This document shows, in pieces, positions 1-9,403 of a stretch of 64,000 bases of DNA (within the stretch, counting starts at the first letter, position 1; each line of letters starts with the position of its first letter). The stretch comes from Actinocrinis sp035650855 (GTDB taxonomy: Bacteria > Actinomycetota > Actinomycetes > Streptomycetales > Catenulisporaceae): NCBI RefSeq assembly GCF_035650855.1, contig NZ_DASRGV010000061.1, positions 1 through 64,000 on the forward strand, read 5' to 3'. The position numbers were made by a program, and so were the translations under genes. The notes beneath the pieces were generated by a model, which was given only the letters and a program-made list of their open reading frames with translations, was not told the origin of the DNA and searched no databases.

Positions 1-159
1 GTGGCTGATGAAGAACGGGGTGCCGGTGCTCGCGTGGTGCATCGGCGCCTGCGCGAGCGGGGCGGCGAGCGGCGCGGCGAGGGCGGCGGAACCCGCGAGC
101 GGTGCCGCGGCGAGCGCCGCGGCGGCTGCGGCGCGCAGCGAACGGTGGAATGGGGACAC
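1..159 (-). CDS. N-terminal part of a secreted protein (cut by window edge)
   Basis: Only the first 53 codons are inside the window. The GTG start at 159 is preceded by a strong GGAGG at 166-170 with a 6-base spacer. The encoded N-terminus is a clear signal peptide: positively charged residues (His-Arg-Ser-Leu-Arg) followed by a long Ala/Leu-rich hydrophobic stretch to about residue 38. The mature part visible (MHHASTGTPFFISH) is too short to assign to a family. The gene runs divergently away from nothing obvious; the end of the Enzyme I gene lies 75 bases away on the same strand. Exported protein of unknown function. Confidence 0.7.
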   Translation of the reverse strand, partial: MSPFHRSLRAAAAAALAAAPLAGSAALAAPLAAPLAQAPMHHASTGTPFFISH

Positions 160-233
160 GGTTATCCTCCAGTGCCTGTCCGTGGGTATGACGCGGTAGA
201 CGCGAACTTCGTGGGTTCACGCCCCTATTCGAG

Positions 234-1928
234 TTAAAACCCATCGACCGGAGAAGGAAAGCCCCCTGTCGCCCTGAAGAGCGATGATGCGGCCATGACG
301 GCAGCGCGCGCCGTGATGGCGTCGGCGGCGGCGAGAGCGGTCTCGGCGAGCCGGGCGCAGTCGTCGAACGTGTGCATGCTCAGCTGTGAGCCCACTCGGG
401 CGACAGCGGCGCGCGACATTGACAGACTGCTGATTCCGAGGCCGACGAGGACGCAGGCGAGCCACGGATCCGAGGCCGCCTCGCCGCACACGCCGACCGG
501 CTTGCCCGCCGCCTTTCCGGCCCGGGCGCACGACGCGATGAGGTCGAGCAGCGCGGGCTGCCACGGATCGAGCAGATCGGCGAGTTCTCCGCACTGGCGG
601 TCCGCGGCCATCGTGTACTGGCCGAGATCATTGGTACCGATGCTCAGGAAGTCGACGTGATCGAGGATCTGCGCCGCACGCAGCGCGGCCGCCGGGACTT
701 CGATCATCGCGCCGACCTTCGACAGGCCGTGGGCGCGTACCCGCGCGGCGAAGTCGGCCGCCTCGCGGGCCGTGGAGACCATGGGGGCCATCACCCACAC
801 GTCGGCATCGGCGGCTGCCGCGGCCTCGGCCACGGCGGCCAGTTGTGTGTCGAGAACTTCGGGGCGGGTGCGCGAGGTTCGCAAGCCCCTGATTCCAAGG
901 GCCGGGTTCGGCTCGTCGGCGAGGGAGAGGAAGGGGAGCGGCTTGTCGGCGCCCGCGTCCAGCGTGCGCAGGACGACGCGGCGGCCGGGCAGGGCGCGAA
1001 AGACGCGCGTGTACGCTTCGCGCTGCTCGTCGAGGCCCGGCGCGTCGTGGCGGCCGAGGAAGAGCAGCTCGGTGCGCAGCAGCCCGACGCCCTCGACGTC
1101 GGCCGCGGCGTCGGCCGGCAGGTCGTCGGCGGAGCCGATGTTCAGCAGGAGCGGAACGCGGTGGCCGTCGGCGGTGCGACCGGGGCCGGTGAAGGTCTCG
1201 GCGCGCGAACGGGCGGCATCGGCGGCGATTTGGGCGACGCGATCGGCCGTGACGCGGAGGGTGACGGCTCCCGTGTCGCCGTCGATGTGAATCAGGGTTC
1301 CGTCTTCGATGGTGAGCGCCTCCTGGCAGGCGACCACGGCGGGCAGGCCGAGGGCGCGGGCGAGGATCGCGGTGTGGCTGGTCGGTCCGCCGCGCGCGGT
1401 CACCAGCCCGAGGACCCGCCGGGGATCGAGGGTGGCGGTGTCGGCCGGGGCGAGGTCCTCGGCGATGAGCACGAACGGACGGCCCGGGTCCGGGATGCCG
1501 GGCATCGGTTCGCCCAGCAGCCAGGCCACCGCGCGGTCGCGCAGGTCTTCGAGGTCCGCGGCGCGTTCGGCGAGGTAGCCGCCGGCGGCGCGCAGGCCGT
1601 CCGCCTGCTCGGTGAACGCGGTGTGCACGGCGTGGGCCGCGTCGAGCCCCGCGCCGATCGCACCGTCGCAGGACTCTGCGAGCATCGGGTCCTTCGCGAT
1701 CAGCGCCTGGGCCTCGAGGATGGCGCGGGCCGCCGGGTCGGCCGCCCGCGTCGCGCGCTCGGCCAGTTCCCGGCCCACCTGGTCGAGCGCGTCGCGGGCG
1801 GCCGCGCGTTCCGCGGCCTGGTCGGTCACCGTGCGGGGTGCCGGCAGTCGCGGGACGCGGCCCATGCGCAGCGCGGGGCCGGCCGCGGCACCCGCGCTCA
1901 CACCGAGTCCCCGCAGGACGTCAGCCAT
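234..1928 (-). CDS. ptsI: PTS Enzyme I (phosphoenolpyruvate-protein phosphotransferase)
   Basis: A 564-residue protein of the usual length for Enzyme I, the cytoplasmic enzyme that takes phosphate from PEP and passes it to HPr. The phospho-acceptor His is residue 185 in GGPTSHTAILARALGLPAV. The C-terminal PEP-binding barrel is recognisable by LLRTELLFLG, a GIRGLR stretch and the catalytic Cys in GVCGEAASDP near residue 496. The start overlaps the end of the HPr gene by 8 bases and has a GGAG 9 bases upstream, so the two are translationally coupled. It is the last gene of the mannitol-type PTS locus, which is notable because actinomycete Enzyme I and HPr are usually shared, genome-wide components. 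Confidence 0.96.
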   Translation of the reverse strand: MADVLRGLGVSAGAAAGPALRMGRVPRLPAPRTVTDQAAERAAARDALDQVGRELAERATRAADPAARAILEAQALIAKDPMLAESCDGAIGAGLDAAHAVHTAFTEQADGLRAAGGYLAERAADLEDLRDRAVAWLLGEPMPGIPDPGRPFVLIAEDLAPADTATLDPRRVLGLVTARGGPTSHTAILARALGLPAVVACQEALTIEDGTLIHIDGDTGAVTLRVTADRVAQIAADAARSRAETFTGPGRTADGHRVPLLLNIGSADDLPADAAADVEGVGLLRTELLFLGRHDAPGLDEQREAYTRVFRALPGRRVVLRTLDAGADKPLPFLSLADEPNPALGIRGLRTSRTRPEVLDTQLAAVAEAAAAADADVWVMAPMVSTAREAADFAARVRAHGLSKVGAMIEVPAAALRAAQILDHVDFLSIGTNDLGQYTMAADRQCGELADLLDPWQPALLDLIASCARAGKAAGKPVGVCGEAASDPWLACVLVGLGISSLSMSRAAVARVGSQLSMHTFDDCARLAETALAAADAITARAAVMAASSLFRATGGFPSPVDGF

Positions 1929-2211
1929 TGGCCGGCTCCGCGTCGAGGTCGCGCGACAGCAGGTCGGCCAGCGTGTTCAGCGCCTCGTGCGCCGCGGGTC
2001 CGTCCTCGGTGCCCGTGCTGAGCGTCACCGCCGTGCCGTGTTCGACGCGCAACGCGAGCACGGCCAGGATGCTGCGCGCGTCGGCGGCCGGGCCGTCTCC
2101 GATCCGCAGCTTGACCGGTACCGGCTGCGCGGCTGCGGCCTTGACGAACATCGCGGCGGGCCTGGCGTGCAATCCGCTGGTGGAGGCGACGGTGACGGTG
2201 CGCTCAGGCAT
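1921..2211 (-). CDS. ptsH: PTS phosphocarrier protein HPr
   Basis: A 96-residue HPr that shuttles phosphate from Enzyme I to the IIA domains. The active His is residue 15 in SGLHARPAAMFV, and the conserved Ser region used for regulatory phosphorylation in Firmicutes is present as ARSILAVLAL (Ser47). The start has GGAG seven bases upstream. The gene lies 28 bases after the dehydrogenase gene and overlaps ptsI by 8 bases. Its place in the locus suggests it is made together with the transporter. Confidence 0.96.
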   Translation of the reverse strand: MPERTVTVASTSGLHARPAAMFVKAAAAQPVPVKLRIGDGPAADARSILAVLALRVEHGTAVTLSTGTEDGPAAHEALNTLADLLSRDLDAEPANG

Positions 2212-2239
2212 GGACGGTCTCCAATGTGGAATAAGCGGA

Positions 2240-3280
2240 TCAGGGTTCGATGGTGACCTTGATGGCTTCGCCGCGGCTGACGATGTCCAGGGCTTCGAGG
2301 GTGCCGTCGAGCGGCAGCCGGTGCGTGATCAGGTCCTTGACTGGGACGGCGCCGGTGGCGATCAGGCCGAGCGCGCGGGCGTTGTGCTCGGGGCTCGAAC
2401 CGTTCGCGCCAACGATGGTCAGCTCGCGGTAGTGCACCAGGTTCGAGTCCAGCGTGATCGTCGGCGCGTCCTGCGGCAGCCCGCCGAAGAAGCTGATCCG
2501 GCCCTGCCGTGCGGTGTACCGCAGTGCCTGCTCCTGTGCCTTCCCGGAAGCGGCGGCCGTGATCACCACGTCGGCGCCGCGGCCGTCGGTCAGCTTGAGG
2601 ATCTGCTCGGCGATGTCGCCGTCCTCAGGGGAGAGCGCCTCGTCCGGGGCGACCAGGGCCGCGGCGCGCTCCAGCCGCTCGCGGTTGAGTTCGACCAGGA
2701 ACACGCGCGCCGCGCCGCGTGAGCGGGCCAGGCGCACATGCAGGCAGCCGATCGGCCCGGACCCGACCACCACCACGTCGTCGCCCGCGCCGACCCGCGC
2801 GAGTTCCTGGCCGTTGAGCACGCAGGCCAGCGGCTCGGCTACGGACGCCTCGTCGAAGCCCACGCCCTGCGGAATCGGGTTGAGCCCGCCGACCGCGAGC
2901 ACCTTCGCCGGGACGATCATGTACTCGGCGAAACCGCCGTCGTACTGGTACCCCATCGACTCCTGATTCGGGCAGACGGTCATCCGGTCGTGCCGGCACT
3001 CCGCGCACTGCCCGCACGGGATCGCCGCGATCACCTGGGCCCGGTCGCCTGCGGACCATCCGCCGACGCCCGCGCCCACCTGCACCACCTCGCCGGCGAT
3101 CTCGTGGCCCATGACCCGCGGCGGGTCGATGCGGTGGTGCCCGTAGCGGTAGATCTTCAGGTCGGTGCCGCAGGTGGAGCAGTTCCGCACCCTGATCTTC
3201 ACCTCCCCGGGTCCGGCCTCGGGTTCCGGCGCCTCCTCGACGCGCACGTCCCCGGGGGCGTAGAAGCGGGTGACCTTCAT
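2240..3280 (-). CDS. Zinc-dependent polyol-phosphate/sorbitol-type dehydrogenase
   Basis: A 346-residue medium-chain dehydrogenase with NAD(P). Catalytic zinc ligands are Cys37 and the His59-Glu60 pair in GHE; structural zinc ligands are Cys89, 92, 95 and 103. A Rossmann GSGPIG motif follows near residue 175. The family includes sorbitol dehydrogenase and galactitol-1-phosphate dehydrogenase (GatD). Placed between PTS IIA and HPr, it probably oxidises the hexitol phosphate delivered by the transporter to a ketose phosphate, replacing the long-chain MtlD that usually accompanies a mannitol PTS. The ATG at 3280 is preferred to a TTG two codons upstream because GGAAGG sits 7 bases before it. The exact substrate is inferred from context. 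Confidence 0.9.
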   Translation of the reverse strand: MKVTRFYAPGDVRVEEAPEPEAGPGEVKIRVRNCSTCGTDLKIYRYGHHRIDPPRVMGHEIAGEVVQVGAGVGGWSAGDRAQVIAAIPCGQCAECRHDRMTVCPNQESMGYQYDGGFAEYMIVPAKVLAVGGLNPIPQGVGFDEASVAEPLACVLNGQELARVGAGDDVVVVGSGPIGCLHVRLARSRGAARVFLVELNRERLERAAALVAPDEALSPEDGDIAEQILKLTDGRGADVVITAAASGKAQEQALRYTARQGRISFFGGLPQDAPTITLDSNLVHYRELTIVGANGSSPEHNARALGLIATGAVPVKDLITHRLPLDGTLEALDIVSRGEAIKVTIEP

Positions 3281-3311
3281 GAGCAAACCTTCCGGTTCAG
3301 GGAGAGCTGTG

Positions 3312-3776
3312 TCAGGAGGCTGCGGTCGGTTGGAGCAGCCGGACGACTTCGTCAGGGTCCCGCGCCTCGCGCAGGTCGCGGGCGCGGTCGGGGTCGAGCA
3401 GGATCTCGGCGAGCTCGGAGAGGATCGCCAGGTGGCCGTCTCCGCGCGCCGCGATCGCGACGCACACGCTCACCGGGTTGCCGTCCCAGTCCACCGGTTC
3501 GGCGAGCTTGACCACGGCGAGCGCGTCGCGCAGCACGGCCTGCTTGCCGGCGAGGGTCGCGTGCGGGATGGCCACGCCCTCGCCGACGTAGGTCGGGATG
3601 TCGCGTTCGCGTTCGAGCATCGCGTCGATGTACGCGGGCTCGACCGCGCCGATCTCGACCAGGACCGCGCCGCAGCGGCGCACGGCGTCGGTCCGGTCGG
3701 CCGCGCTCTCGTTCAGCCGGACAGCGTCCGTGCGCAGCAGGCCGGTCATCGCGGCGTCCGGCGGCGTGTCAGACAT
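3312..3776 (-). CDS. mtlF: PTS mannitol-type EIIA
   Basis: A 154-residue IIA of the fructose/mannitol family, the soluble subunit that receives phosphate from HPr and passes it to IIB. The phosphorylated residue is His72 in VGEGVAIPHAT, the family signature. The N-terminal extension of about 10 residues is unremarkable. The start codon lies inside the last codons of the IIB gene (8-base overlap), with AAGGAAGG about ten bases upstream, so IIB and IIA are coupled. In Escherichia coli IIA, IIB and IIC are fused in MtlA; here they are three proteins. Confidence 0.93.
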   Translation of the reverse strand: MSDTPPDAAMTGLLRTDAVRLNESAADRTDAVRRCGAVLVEIGAVEPAYIDAMLERERDIPTYVGEGVAIPHATLAGKQAVLRDALAVVKLAEPVDWDGNPVSVCVAIAARGDGHLAILSELAEILLDPDRARDLREARDPDEVVRLLQPTAAS

Positions 3777-4077
3777 TGATGACGCCGCCTTCCTTGATGG
3801 CCTTGAGGATCGCCTCCACGGCCGGGTCGCCGAGGAAGATCTGGAACGGGATCACCGGCTTGCTGCCGGCCGCGGCCTTGGCCCGTTCGGCCAGCCCGGC
3901 GTGGCAGACCACCAGGTCCGCGTCCGCCGGGATCTGGCTGACCGGGGAGTGCTCGACGGTGACCGGGTACTTCTTCAGGGACTTGCGAAGCTGCGCGGCC
4001 AGCATCACGCTGCTGCCCATCCCGGCGTCGCAGGCCACGATGATCTTGTGCACGTCGGCAGCGCTGATCGCGGTCAT
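3769..4077 (-). CDS. PTS mannitol-type EIIB
   Basis: A 102-residue IIB with the phospho-cysteine loop ACDAGMGSS (Cys16), the signature of mannitol-type IIB domains. It transfers phosphate from IIA to mannitol during uptake through IIC. The gene starts 3 bases after the IIC stop, with GGAGG upstream inside the IIC 3' end, and overlaps the IIA gene by 8 bases. The compact arrangement IIC-IIB-IIA indicates a single transporter complex. Confidence 0.94.
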   Translation of the reverse strand: MTAISAADVHKIIVACDAGMGSSVMLAAQLRKSLKKYPVTVEHSPVSQIPADADLVVCHAGLAERAKAAAGSKPVIPFQIFLGDPAVEAILKAIKEGGVINV

Positions 4078-4080
4078 CGG

Positions 4081-5253
4081 TCACGCCTCCCCGGCCGCGA
4101 CGTCGCGGGCCAGGACCGCGTCGGCGGGACGTTCCTGCGGGACGGTGCCAGGGGTCTGTGTCTCGCTGGACTGGACAGCCCCGGGCGTCTCCACGTCCTG
4201 CGGCTTCTCGCCGCGGCCGAAGCCGAGCAGCACCGAGGCGACCGCGAAGGACACGGCTGCCGCGATCAGCACGCCCGCGAACACCGGGAAGTAGCCGCCG
4301 CGCGGGGTCTCCGCCGCGTAGGCGAAGATGCTGCCGGGGGAGGGGGAGGCGACCAGGCCCGCGCCGGTGGCCTCGAACCAGCCGATGCCCGCCATGCCGC
4401 CGGCGATGGTGGCCAGGATCAGGCGCGGCTTCATCAGGATGTACGGGAAGTAGATCTCGTGGATCCCGCCGAGGAACTGGATGATGATCGCGCCGGGCAC
4501 GCTCGGGCGCAGCCTGCGCGGGCCGAACAGCAGGTAGGCGACCAGGATGCCGAGGCCGGGGCCGGGGTTGCTCTCCAGCATGAACAGGATCGACTTGCCG
4601 CTGTGCAGCGCCTGGGTCACGCCCAGCGGGTCGAGCACGCCGTGGTTGATGGCGTTGTTGAGGAACAGCACCTTCGCCGGTTCGATCACGACCGAGGCCA
4701 GCGGCAGCAGGTGGTGGTTGACCAGCGACTGCACGCCGTTGCCGGCCCAGGTGGTCACATGGTTGACCACCGGTCCGATGCCCCAGACGCCGAGCAGGGC
4801 GAACGCGCCGCCGATGATGCCGAGGGAGAAGTTGTCCACCAGCATCTCGAAGCCCGTACGCACCCGGTCCTCGATCAGCCGGTCGAACTGCTTGAGCACG
4901 TACGCGGCCAGCGGCCCGGCGATCATCGCGCCGAGGAACATCGGCACGCTGGAGCCGACCACGACGCCCGCGGTGGCTATCGCGCCGACCACCGCGCCGC
5001 GCTGGCCGTGGATGGCCCGGCCGCCGGTGTAGCCGATCAGGATCGGCAGCAGGTAGGTGATCATCGGGCCGACGAGTGCGCCGAACCGGGCGTTCGGCAG
5101 CCAGCCGGTCGGGATGAACAGGGCGGTGATCAGGCCCCAGGCGATGAACGCGCCGATGTTCGGCATCACCATCGAGGCGAGGAAGCTGCCGAAACGCTGC
5201 ACTGACGCGCGCAGCCCGGTGCCGGTGGGCTGCGGGGTGTAAGCCATGGCCAT
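4081..5253 (-). CDS. mtlA: PTS mannitol-specific EIIC membrane permease
   Basis: A 390-residue membrane channel subunit. Two stretches are very characteristic of MtlA: MPNIGAFIAWGLITALFIPT near residues 30-49 and LGGIHEIYFPYILMKPRL near residues 262-279, the latter carrying the GIHE loop used for substrate binding and phosphorylation. About eight hydrophobic segments are seen, and a hydrophilic tail of about 45 residues stands where the B domain is fused in MtlA of other bacteria. AAGGAGG lies 8 bases before the ATG. Mannitol is the most likely substrate; a related hexitol or D-arabitol cannot be excluded. Confidence 0.95.
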   Translation of the reverse strand: MAMAYTPQPTGTGLRASVQRFGSFLASMVMPNIGAFIAWGLITALFIPTGWLPNARFGALVGPMITYLLPILIGYTGGRAIHGQRGAVVGAIATAGVVVGSSVPMFLGAMIAGPLAAYVLKQFDRLIEDRVRTGFEMLVDNFSLGIIGGAFALLGVWGIGPVVNHVTTWAGNGVQSLVNHHLLPLASVVIEPAKVLFLNNAINHGVLDPLGVTQALHSGKSILFMLESNPGPGLGILVAYLLFGPRRLRPSVPGAIIIQFLGGIHEIYFPYILMKPRLILATIAGGMAGIGWFEATGAGLVASPSPGSIFAYAAETPRGGYFPVFAGVLIAAAVSFAVASVLLGFGRGEKPQDVETPGAVQSSETQTPGTVPQERPADAVLARDVAAGEA

Positions 5254-5320
5254 GTCGTCGTCCTCCTTGACAGACGGCCTTCAGTCGTGGGTGTCGAGCC
5301 TCGCGGAATGTGGAGCGGGA

Positions 5321-5356
5321 GGTGAGTGAGGTGAGTGACGTGAGTGACGTGAGCAG
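5321..5356. repeat. Four tandem 9-bp repeats upstream of the IIC gene
   Basis: Four consecutive 9-base units read GGTGAGTGA, GGTGAGTGA, CGTGAGTGA and CGTGAGCAG on the plus strand. They lie in the 163-base gap between the IIC start and the 1-phosphofructokinase stop, about 70 bases upstream of the IIC start. The gap has no gene. It may hold an internal promoter or a regulator-binding array, or be a neutral microsatellite. Confidence 0.6.
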
Positions 5357-5416
5357 TGCGAGTAAGTAGCCTGACTTGAGTTGGAATCCGGTTCGAGTCA
5401 GGGCGGTGATGTCGGA

Positions 5417-6355
5417 CTACGAGACCGGAAGGCCCGGTTCTCGGGTGAGGTCGATGACGACGATGCCTTCGCGGCGGATGTCCGCGGGGCCGGGCATCCG
5501 GCTGCCGGGCAAGCCGACCGCCGCTCCGCCCCAGGCCACCGCCTCGGTCAGCGCCTTCTCGCCGCGCGCGCCGCCGGCCAGGAACCCCGCCAGCAGCGCG
5601 TCGCCCGCGCCGACCGTGCTGCGCGGTTCGATCTGCGTGCCTTGGGCCAGCAGCACGCCGTCGTCGTCGACGAGCAGCGCGCCGTCCGCGCCCAGGCTGG
5701 CCAGGACCGCGCCGGCGCCGCGCTCGCGCAGCGTCTGCGCGGCCTCGACGACGTCGCCGAGTTCGGTCAGCGGCGCGCCGACCGCCTCGGCCAGCTCGTC
5801 CCGGTTCGGCTTGACCAGATCGGGTCCGGCCGCGACGGCGGAAAGCAGCGCCGGGCCGCTGGTGTCCACGGCGACGCGGATTCCGGCCGCCGCGAACTGC
5901 GCGGTGAGGCCGGCGTACACGTCGACCGGCACGTCCGGCGGCAGGCTGCCGCACATCACGACCCAGTCGGCGGTGCCCGCGCTGCCGAGCACCGCGGCGG
6001 CGACCGCGTCGAACTCGGCCGCGGTCAGCGGCGCGCCCGGCTCGTTCACCTTGGTGACCGCGCCGTCCGCCTCGACCAGCGTGACGTTGGACCGGGTGCG
6101 GCTGGCGATCGCAACGGCGACCGTGTGCACCGATTCCTCGGCCAGCAGCAGCACCAGCTGCTCGCCCTCGGCCCCGCCGCACGGGATCACCGCGCGCGAG
6201 CCGACGCCGTTGGCCAGCAGCGCCCGCGCCACGTTCACGCCCTTGCCGCCCGGATCCAGGTGCACCGAGGCGGCGCGCAGCACCTCGCCGCGGCGCAGCG
6301 CGTCCACCTCCAGGGTGCGGTCCAGGCTCGGGTTGAGGGTGAGCGTGACGATCAT
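5417..6355 (-). CDS. fruK: 1-phosphofructokinase (PfkB family)
   Basis: A 312-residue ribokinase-fold sugar-phosphate kinase. It has the N-terminal PGGKGVNVA motif (residues 35-43), the VKPNRDEL region near 181 and the ATP/anion-hole motif GAGD with catalytic Asp252. FruK makes fructose 1,6-bisphosphate from fructose 1-phosphate; close relatives (LacC) use tagatose 6-phosphate. The start was placed at 6355 because the ATG overlaps the stop of the DeoR-family gene in an ATGA arrangement and gives the family's usual length. With the zinc dehydrogenase it would complete a hexitol phosphate to ketose bisphosphate route. Confidence 0.92.
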   Translation of the reverse strand: MIVTLTLNPSLDRTLEVDALRRGEVLRAASVHLDPGGKGVNVARALLANGVGSRAVIPCGGAEGEQLVLLLAEESVHTVAVAIASRTRSNVTLVEADGAVTKVNEPGAPLTAAEFDAVAAAVLGSAGTADWVVMCGSLPPDVPVDVYAGLTAQFAAAGIRVAVDTSGPALLSAVAAGPDLVKPNRDELAEAVGAPLTELGDVVEAAQTLRERGAGAVLASLGADGALLVDDDGVLLAQGTQIEPRSTVGAGDALLAGFLAGGARGEKALTEAVAWGGAAVGLPGSRMPGPADIRREGIVVIDLTREPGLPVS

Positions 6356-7113
6356 GCCCGCACCACCCGCACGCCGCACTGCTCGAACTCGCCGGCCGTC
6401 TCGTCGTCGAGCCCCGAGTCGGTGATCAGCGCGTCGAGGTCGGCCAGGCCGGCGAACCTGGCCAGGCAGTCGTTGCCGAACTTGGTGTGGTCGGCGAGCA
6501 GGACGGTGCGCCGCGCCGCGCCGATCATCGCGCGCTTGACCGCGGCCTCGGCCAGGTCCGGGGTGGTCAGGCCGTGCGCCGTGGAGACCCCGTTGGTGGC
6601 CATGAACGCCACGTCCACGCACAGCTGCGAGAGCGGCGCGAGCGACCACTCGTCGACGGTGGCGAGCGTGCGCCCGCGCACCCGGCCGCCGAGCAGCAGG
6701 ACGGTGAGGTTGGCCCGGGTGGCCAGGCTGGTGGCCAGCGCCGGGGAGTTGACCACGACGGTCAGCTCCCGGTCGGCCGGCAGCGCCTCGACCAGGCGGC
6801 CGGTGGTGGTGCCCGCGTCGATGATGACCGAGCCCTCCTGCGGCAGTTCCGCCAGCGCGGCCTTCGCGATGCGCTCCTTCTCCGCCGTCATCACCGCGTC
6901 GCGGGTGGCGACCGCGGGCTCGAAGCCCAGGCGCTCGACCGGGATCGCCCCGCCGTGCACCCGGCGCACCACTCCGGCGCGTTCGAGCACGGTCAGGTCG
7001 CGCCGCACCGTCTCAGTGGTCACCGCGAGCTCGTTGGCCAGCCCGACGACGTCGACCCGGCCGTGGGCGCGGGCCTTCGCCAGGATGGCCTGCTGGCGCT
7101 CCTCGGCGTACAT
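6352..7113 (-). CDS. DeoR/GlpR-family transcriptional regulator
   Basis: A 253-residue repressor-type protein. The N-terminal winged helix-turn-helix (residues 1-57) begins MYAEERQQAIL and contains VTTETVRRDLTVLE, typical of DeoR proteins. The C-terminal sugar-phosphate-sensing domain follows. It is the first gene of the PTS locus and overlaps fruK by 4 bases, so it should sense a sugar phosphate made by the pathway and control its own operon. The promoter and an overlapping inverted repeat lie just upstream (7134-7179). No strong Shine-Dalgarno sequence precedes the ATG. Confidence 0.93.
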   Translation of the reverse strand: MYAEERQQAILAKARAHGRVDVVGLANELAVTTETVRRDLTVLERAGVVRRVHGGAIPVERLGFEPAVATRDAVMTAEKERIAKAALAELPQEGSVIIDAGTTTGRLVEALPADRELTVVVNSPALATSLATRANLTVLLLGGRVRGRTLATVDEWSLAPLSQLCVDVAFMATNGVSTAHGLTTPDLAEAAVKRAMIGAARRTVLLADHTKFGNDCLARFAGLADLDALITDSGLDDETAGEFEQCGVRVVRA

Positions 7114-7133
7114 GATGTTGGTTCACCGCCAAT

Positions 7134-7179
7134 CAATGTTGTCTTTGCATTGTTTACACCCGAGTCTGTGGCTCGTCAA
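7134..7179 (-). promoter_or_regulatory. Promoter and operator of the PTS/deoR locus
   Basis: On the minus strand a TTGACG -35 (7179-7174) and TAAACA -10 (7156-7151) are separated by 17 bases. An inverted repeat, CAATG-N9-CATTG, spans 7134-7152 and overlaps the -10 and expected start site. This is the position of a repressor operator. The DeoR-family product of the first gene is the obvious candidate to bind it. Confidence 0.65.
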
Positions 7180-7263
7180 TGGTTGGCTTCGCGAGTGAGC
7201 AGCGAGGCTGCCCGGATCGAAACCAACACAAACGAAGAAGCGGACATGGCGGCGGACAGAGCA

Positions 7264-7296
7264 GCGGGCGGGAGACTGGACCAGTCTCCCGCCCGC
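7264..7296 (-). terminator. Hairpin terminator after the DUF779 gene
   Basis: A perfect 16-bp inverted repeat with one central base (arms 7264-7279 and 7281-7296) starts 24 bases after the DUF779 stop codon. There is no clear U-tract, as is common for actinomycete terminators. It separates the aldehyde dehydrogenase operon from the PTS promoter. Confidence 0.75.
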
Positions 7297-7319
7297 GGCG
7301 TGTGTACCTGAGTGTGCCC

Positions 7320-7733
7320 TCAGTGCCCTGTCTTGTTGAGTACCTCGTCCTCCTCGTCGGTCAGCAGCCGCGAGCGGGTCAGGAATCTAACTCCCTCCGG
7401 TGCTTCCAGGGAGAATCCACTGCCTCGACCGGGGACCACGTCGACCGTCAGGTGCGTGTGCCGCCACAGCTCGAACTGCGCGGCTGACATCCAGAAGCCG
7501 ATGGGTTCAGGCACGCCCTCGACCTGCAACTCGGCGAGTAACGCATCCGAGGCTCCGGTACGGAACTCGCCTTGCGGAAAACACATCGGGGCACTGCCAT
7601 CGCAGCAGCCTCCTGACTGGTGGAACATCAGCGGACCGTGGGCCGCGCGCAGATCCCGCAGGATCCGCGCGGCGGCCTCGGTCACGTCCACCCGCGCCAT
7701 CGCGGGCTCGCTCGACCGCCCACTCGAGTTCAC
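7320..7733 (-). CDS. DUF779 domain protein
   Basis: A 137-residue protein of the DUF779 family, which is commonly encoded next to acetaldehyde-type dehydrogenases. The conserved Cys-rich motif QSGGCCDGSAPMC (near residues 39-51) and the C-terminal FWMSAAQFELWRHT region are present. The Cys cluster suggests metal or redox chemistry, but the role is not known. The gene follows the aldehyde dehydrogenase by 10 bases and is surely co-transcribed. A GTG start at 7733 is used here; an ATG at 7700 (MARVDVTEAA) would also leave the whole conserved region intact. Confidence 0.88.
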   Translation of the reverse strand: MNSSGRSSEPAMARVDVTEAAARILRDLRAAHGPLMFHQSGGCCDGSAPMCFPQGEFRTGASDALLAELQVEGVPEPIGFWMSAAQFELWRHTHLTVDVVPGRGSGFSLEAPEGVRFLTRSRLLTDEEDEVLNKTGH

Positions 7734-7743
7734 GGCGCGCGGC

Positions 7744-9267
<1,524 letters not shown>

Positions 9268-9336
9268 CGCACTGCCTTCCGCACCTTCGCCGCCCGCTCC
9301 CGCGCGGGCGAACACATGTCGGCACGTTAAGTTCGG

Positions 9337-9357
9337 CTACGTTGCAACCACGTTGCA
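9337..9357. promoter_or_regulatory. 11-bp direct repeats upstream of the aldehyde dehydrogenase
   Basis: Two copies of CYACGTTGCA (9337-9346 and 9348-9357) are spaced exactly 11 bases apart, about 70 bases upstream of the aldehyde dehydrogenase start. The 136-base gap has no gene and is otherwise GC-rich. One helical turn of spacing suggests binding of a dimeric regulator on one DNA face. The adjacent GAF-domain regulator is the natural candidate; this is inference. Confidence 0.5.
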
Positions 9358-9403
9358 TGCTGCGCCCGGCCTCTGAGCCCGGCTTCCGCAGTCGGCGGAT
9401 GCG

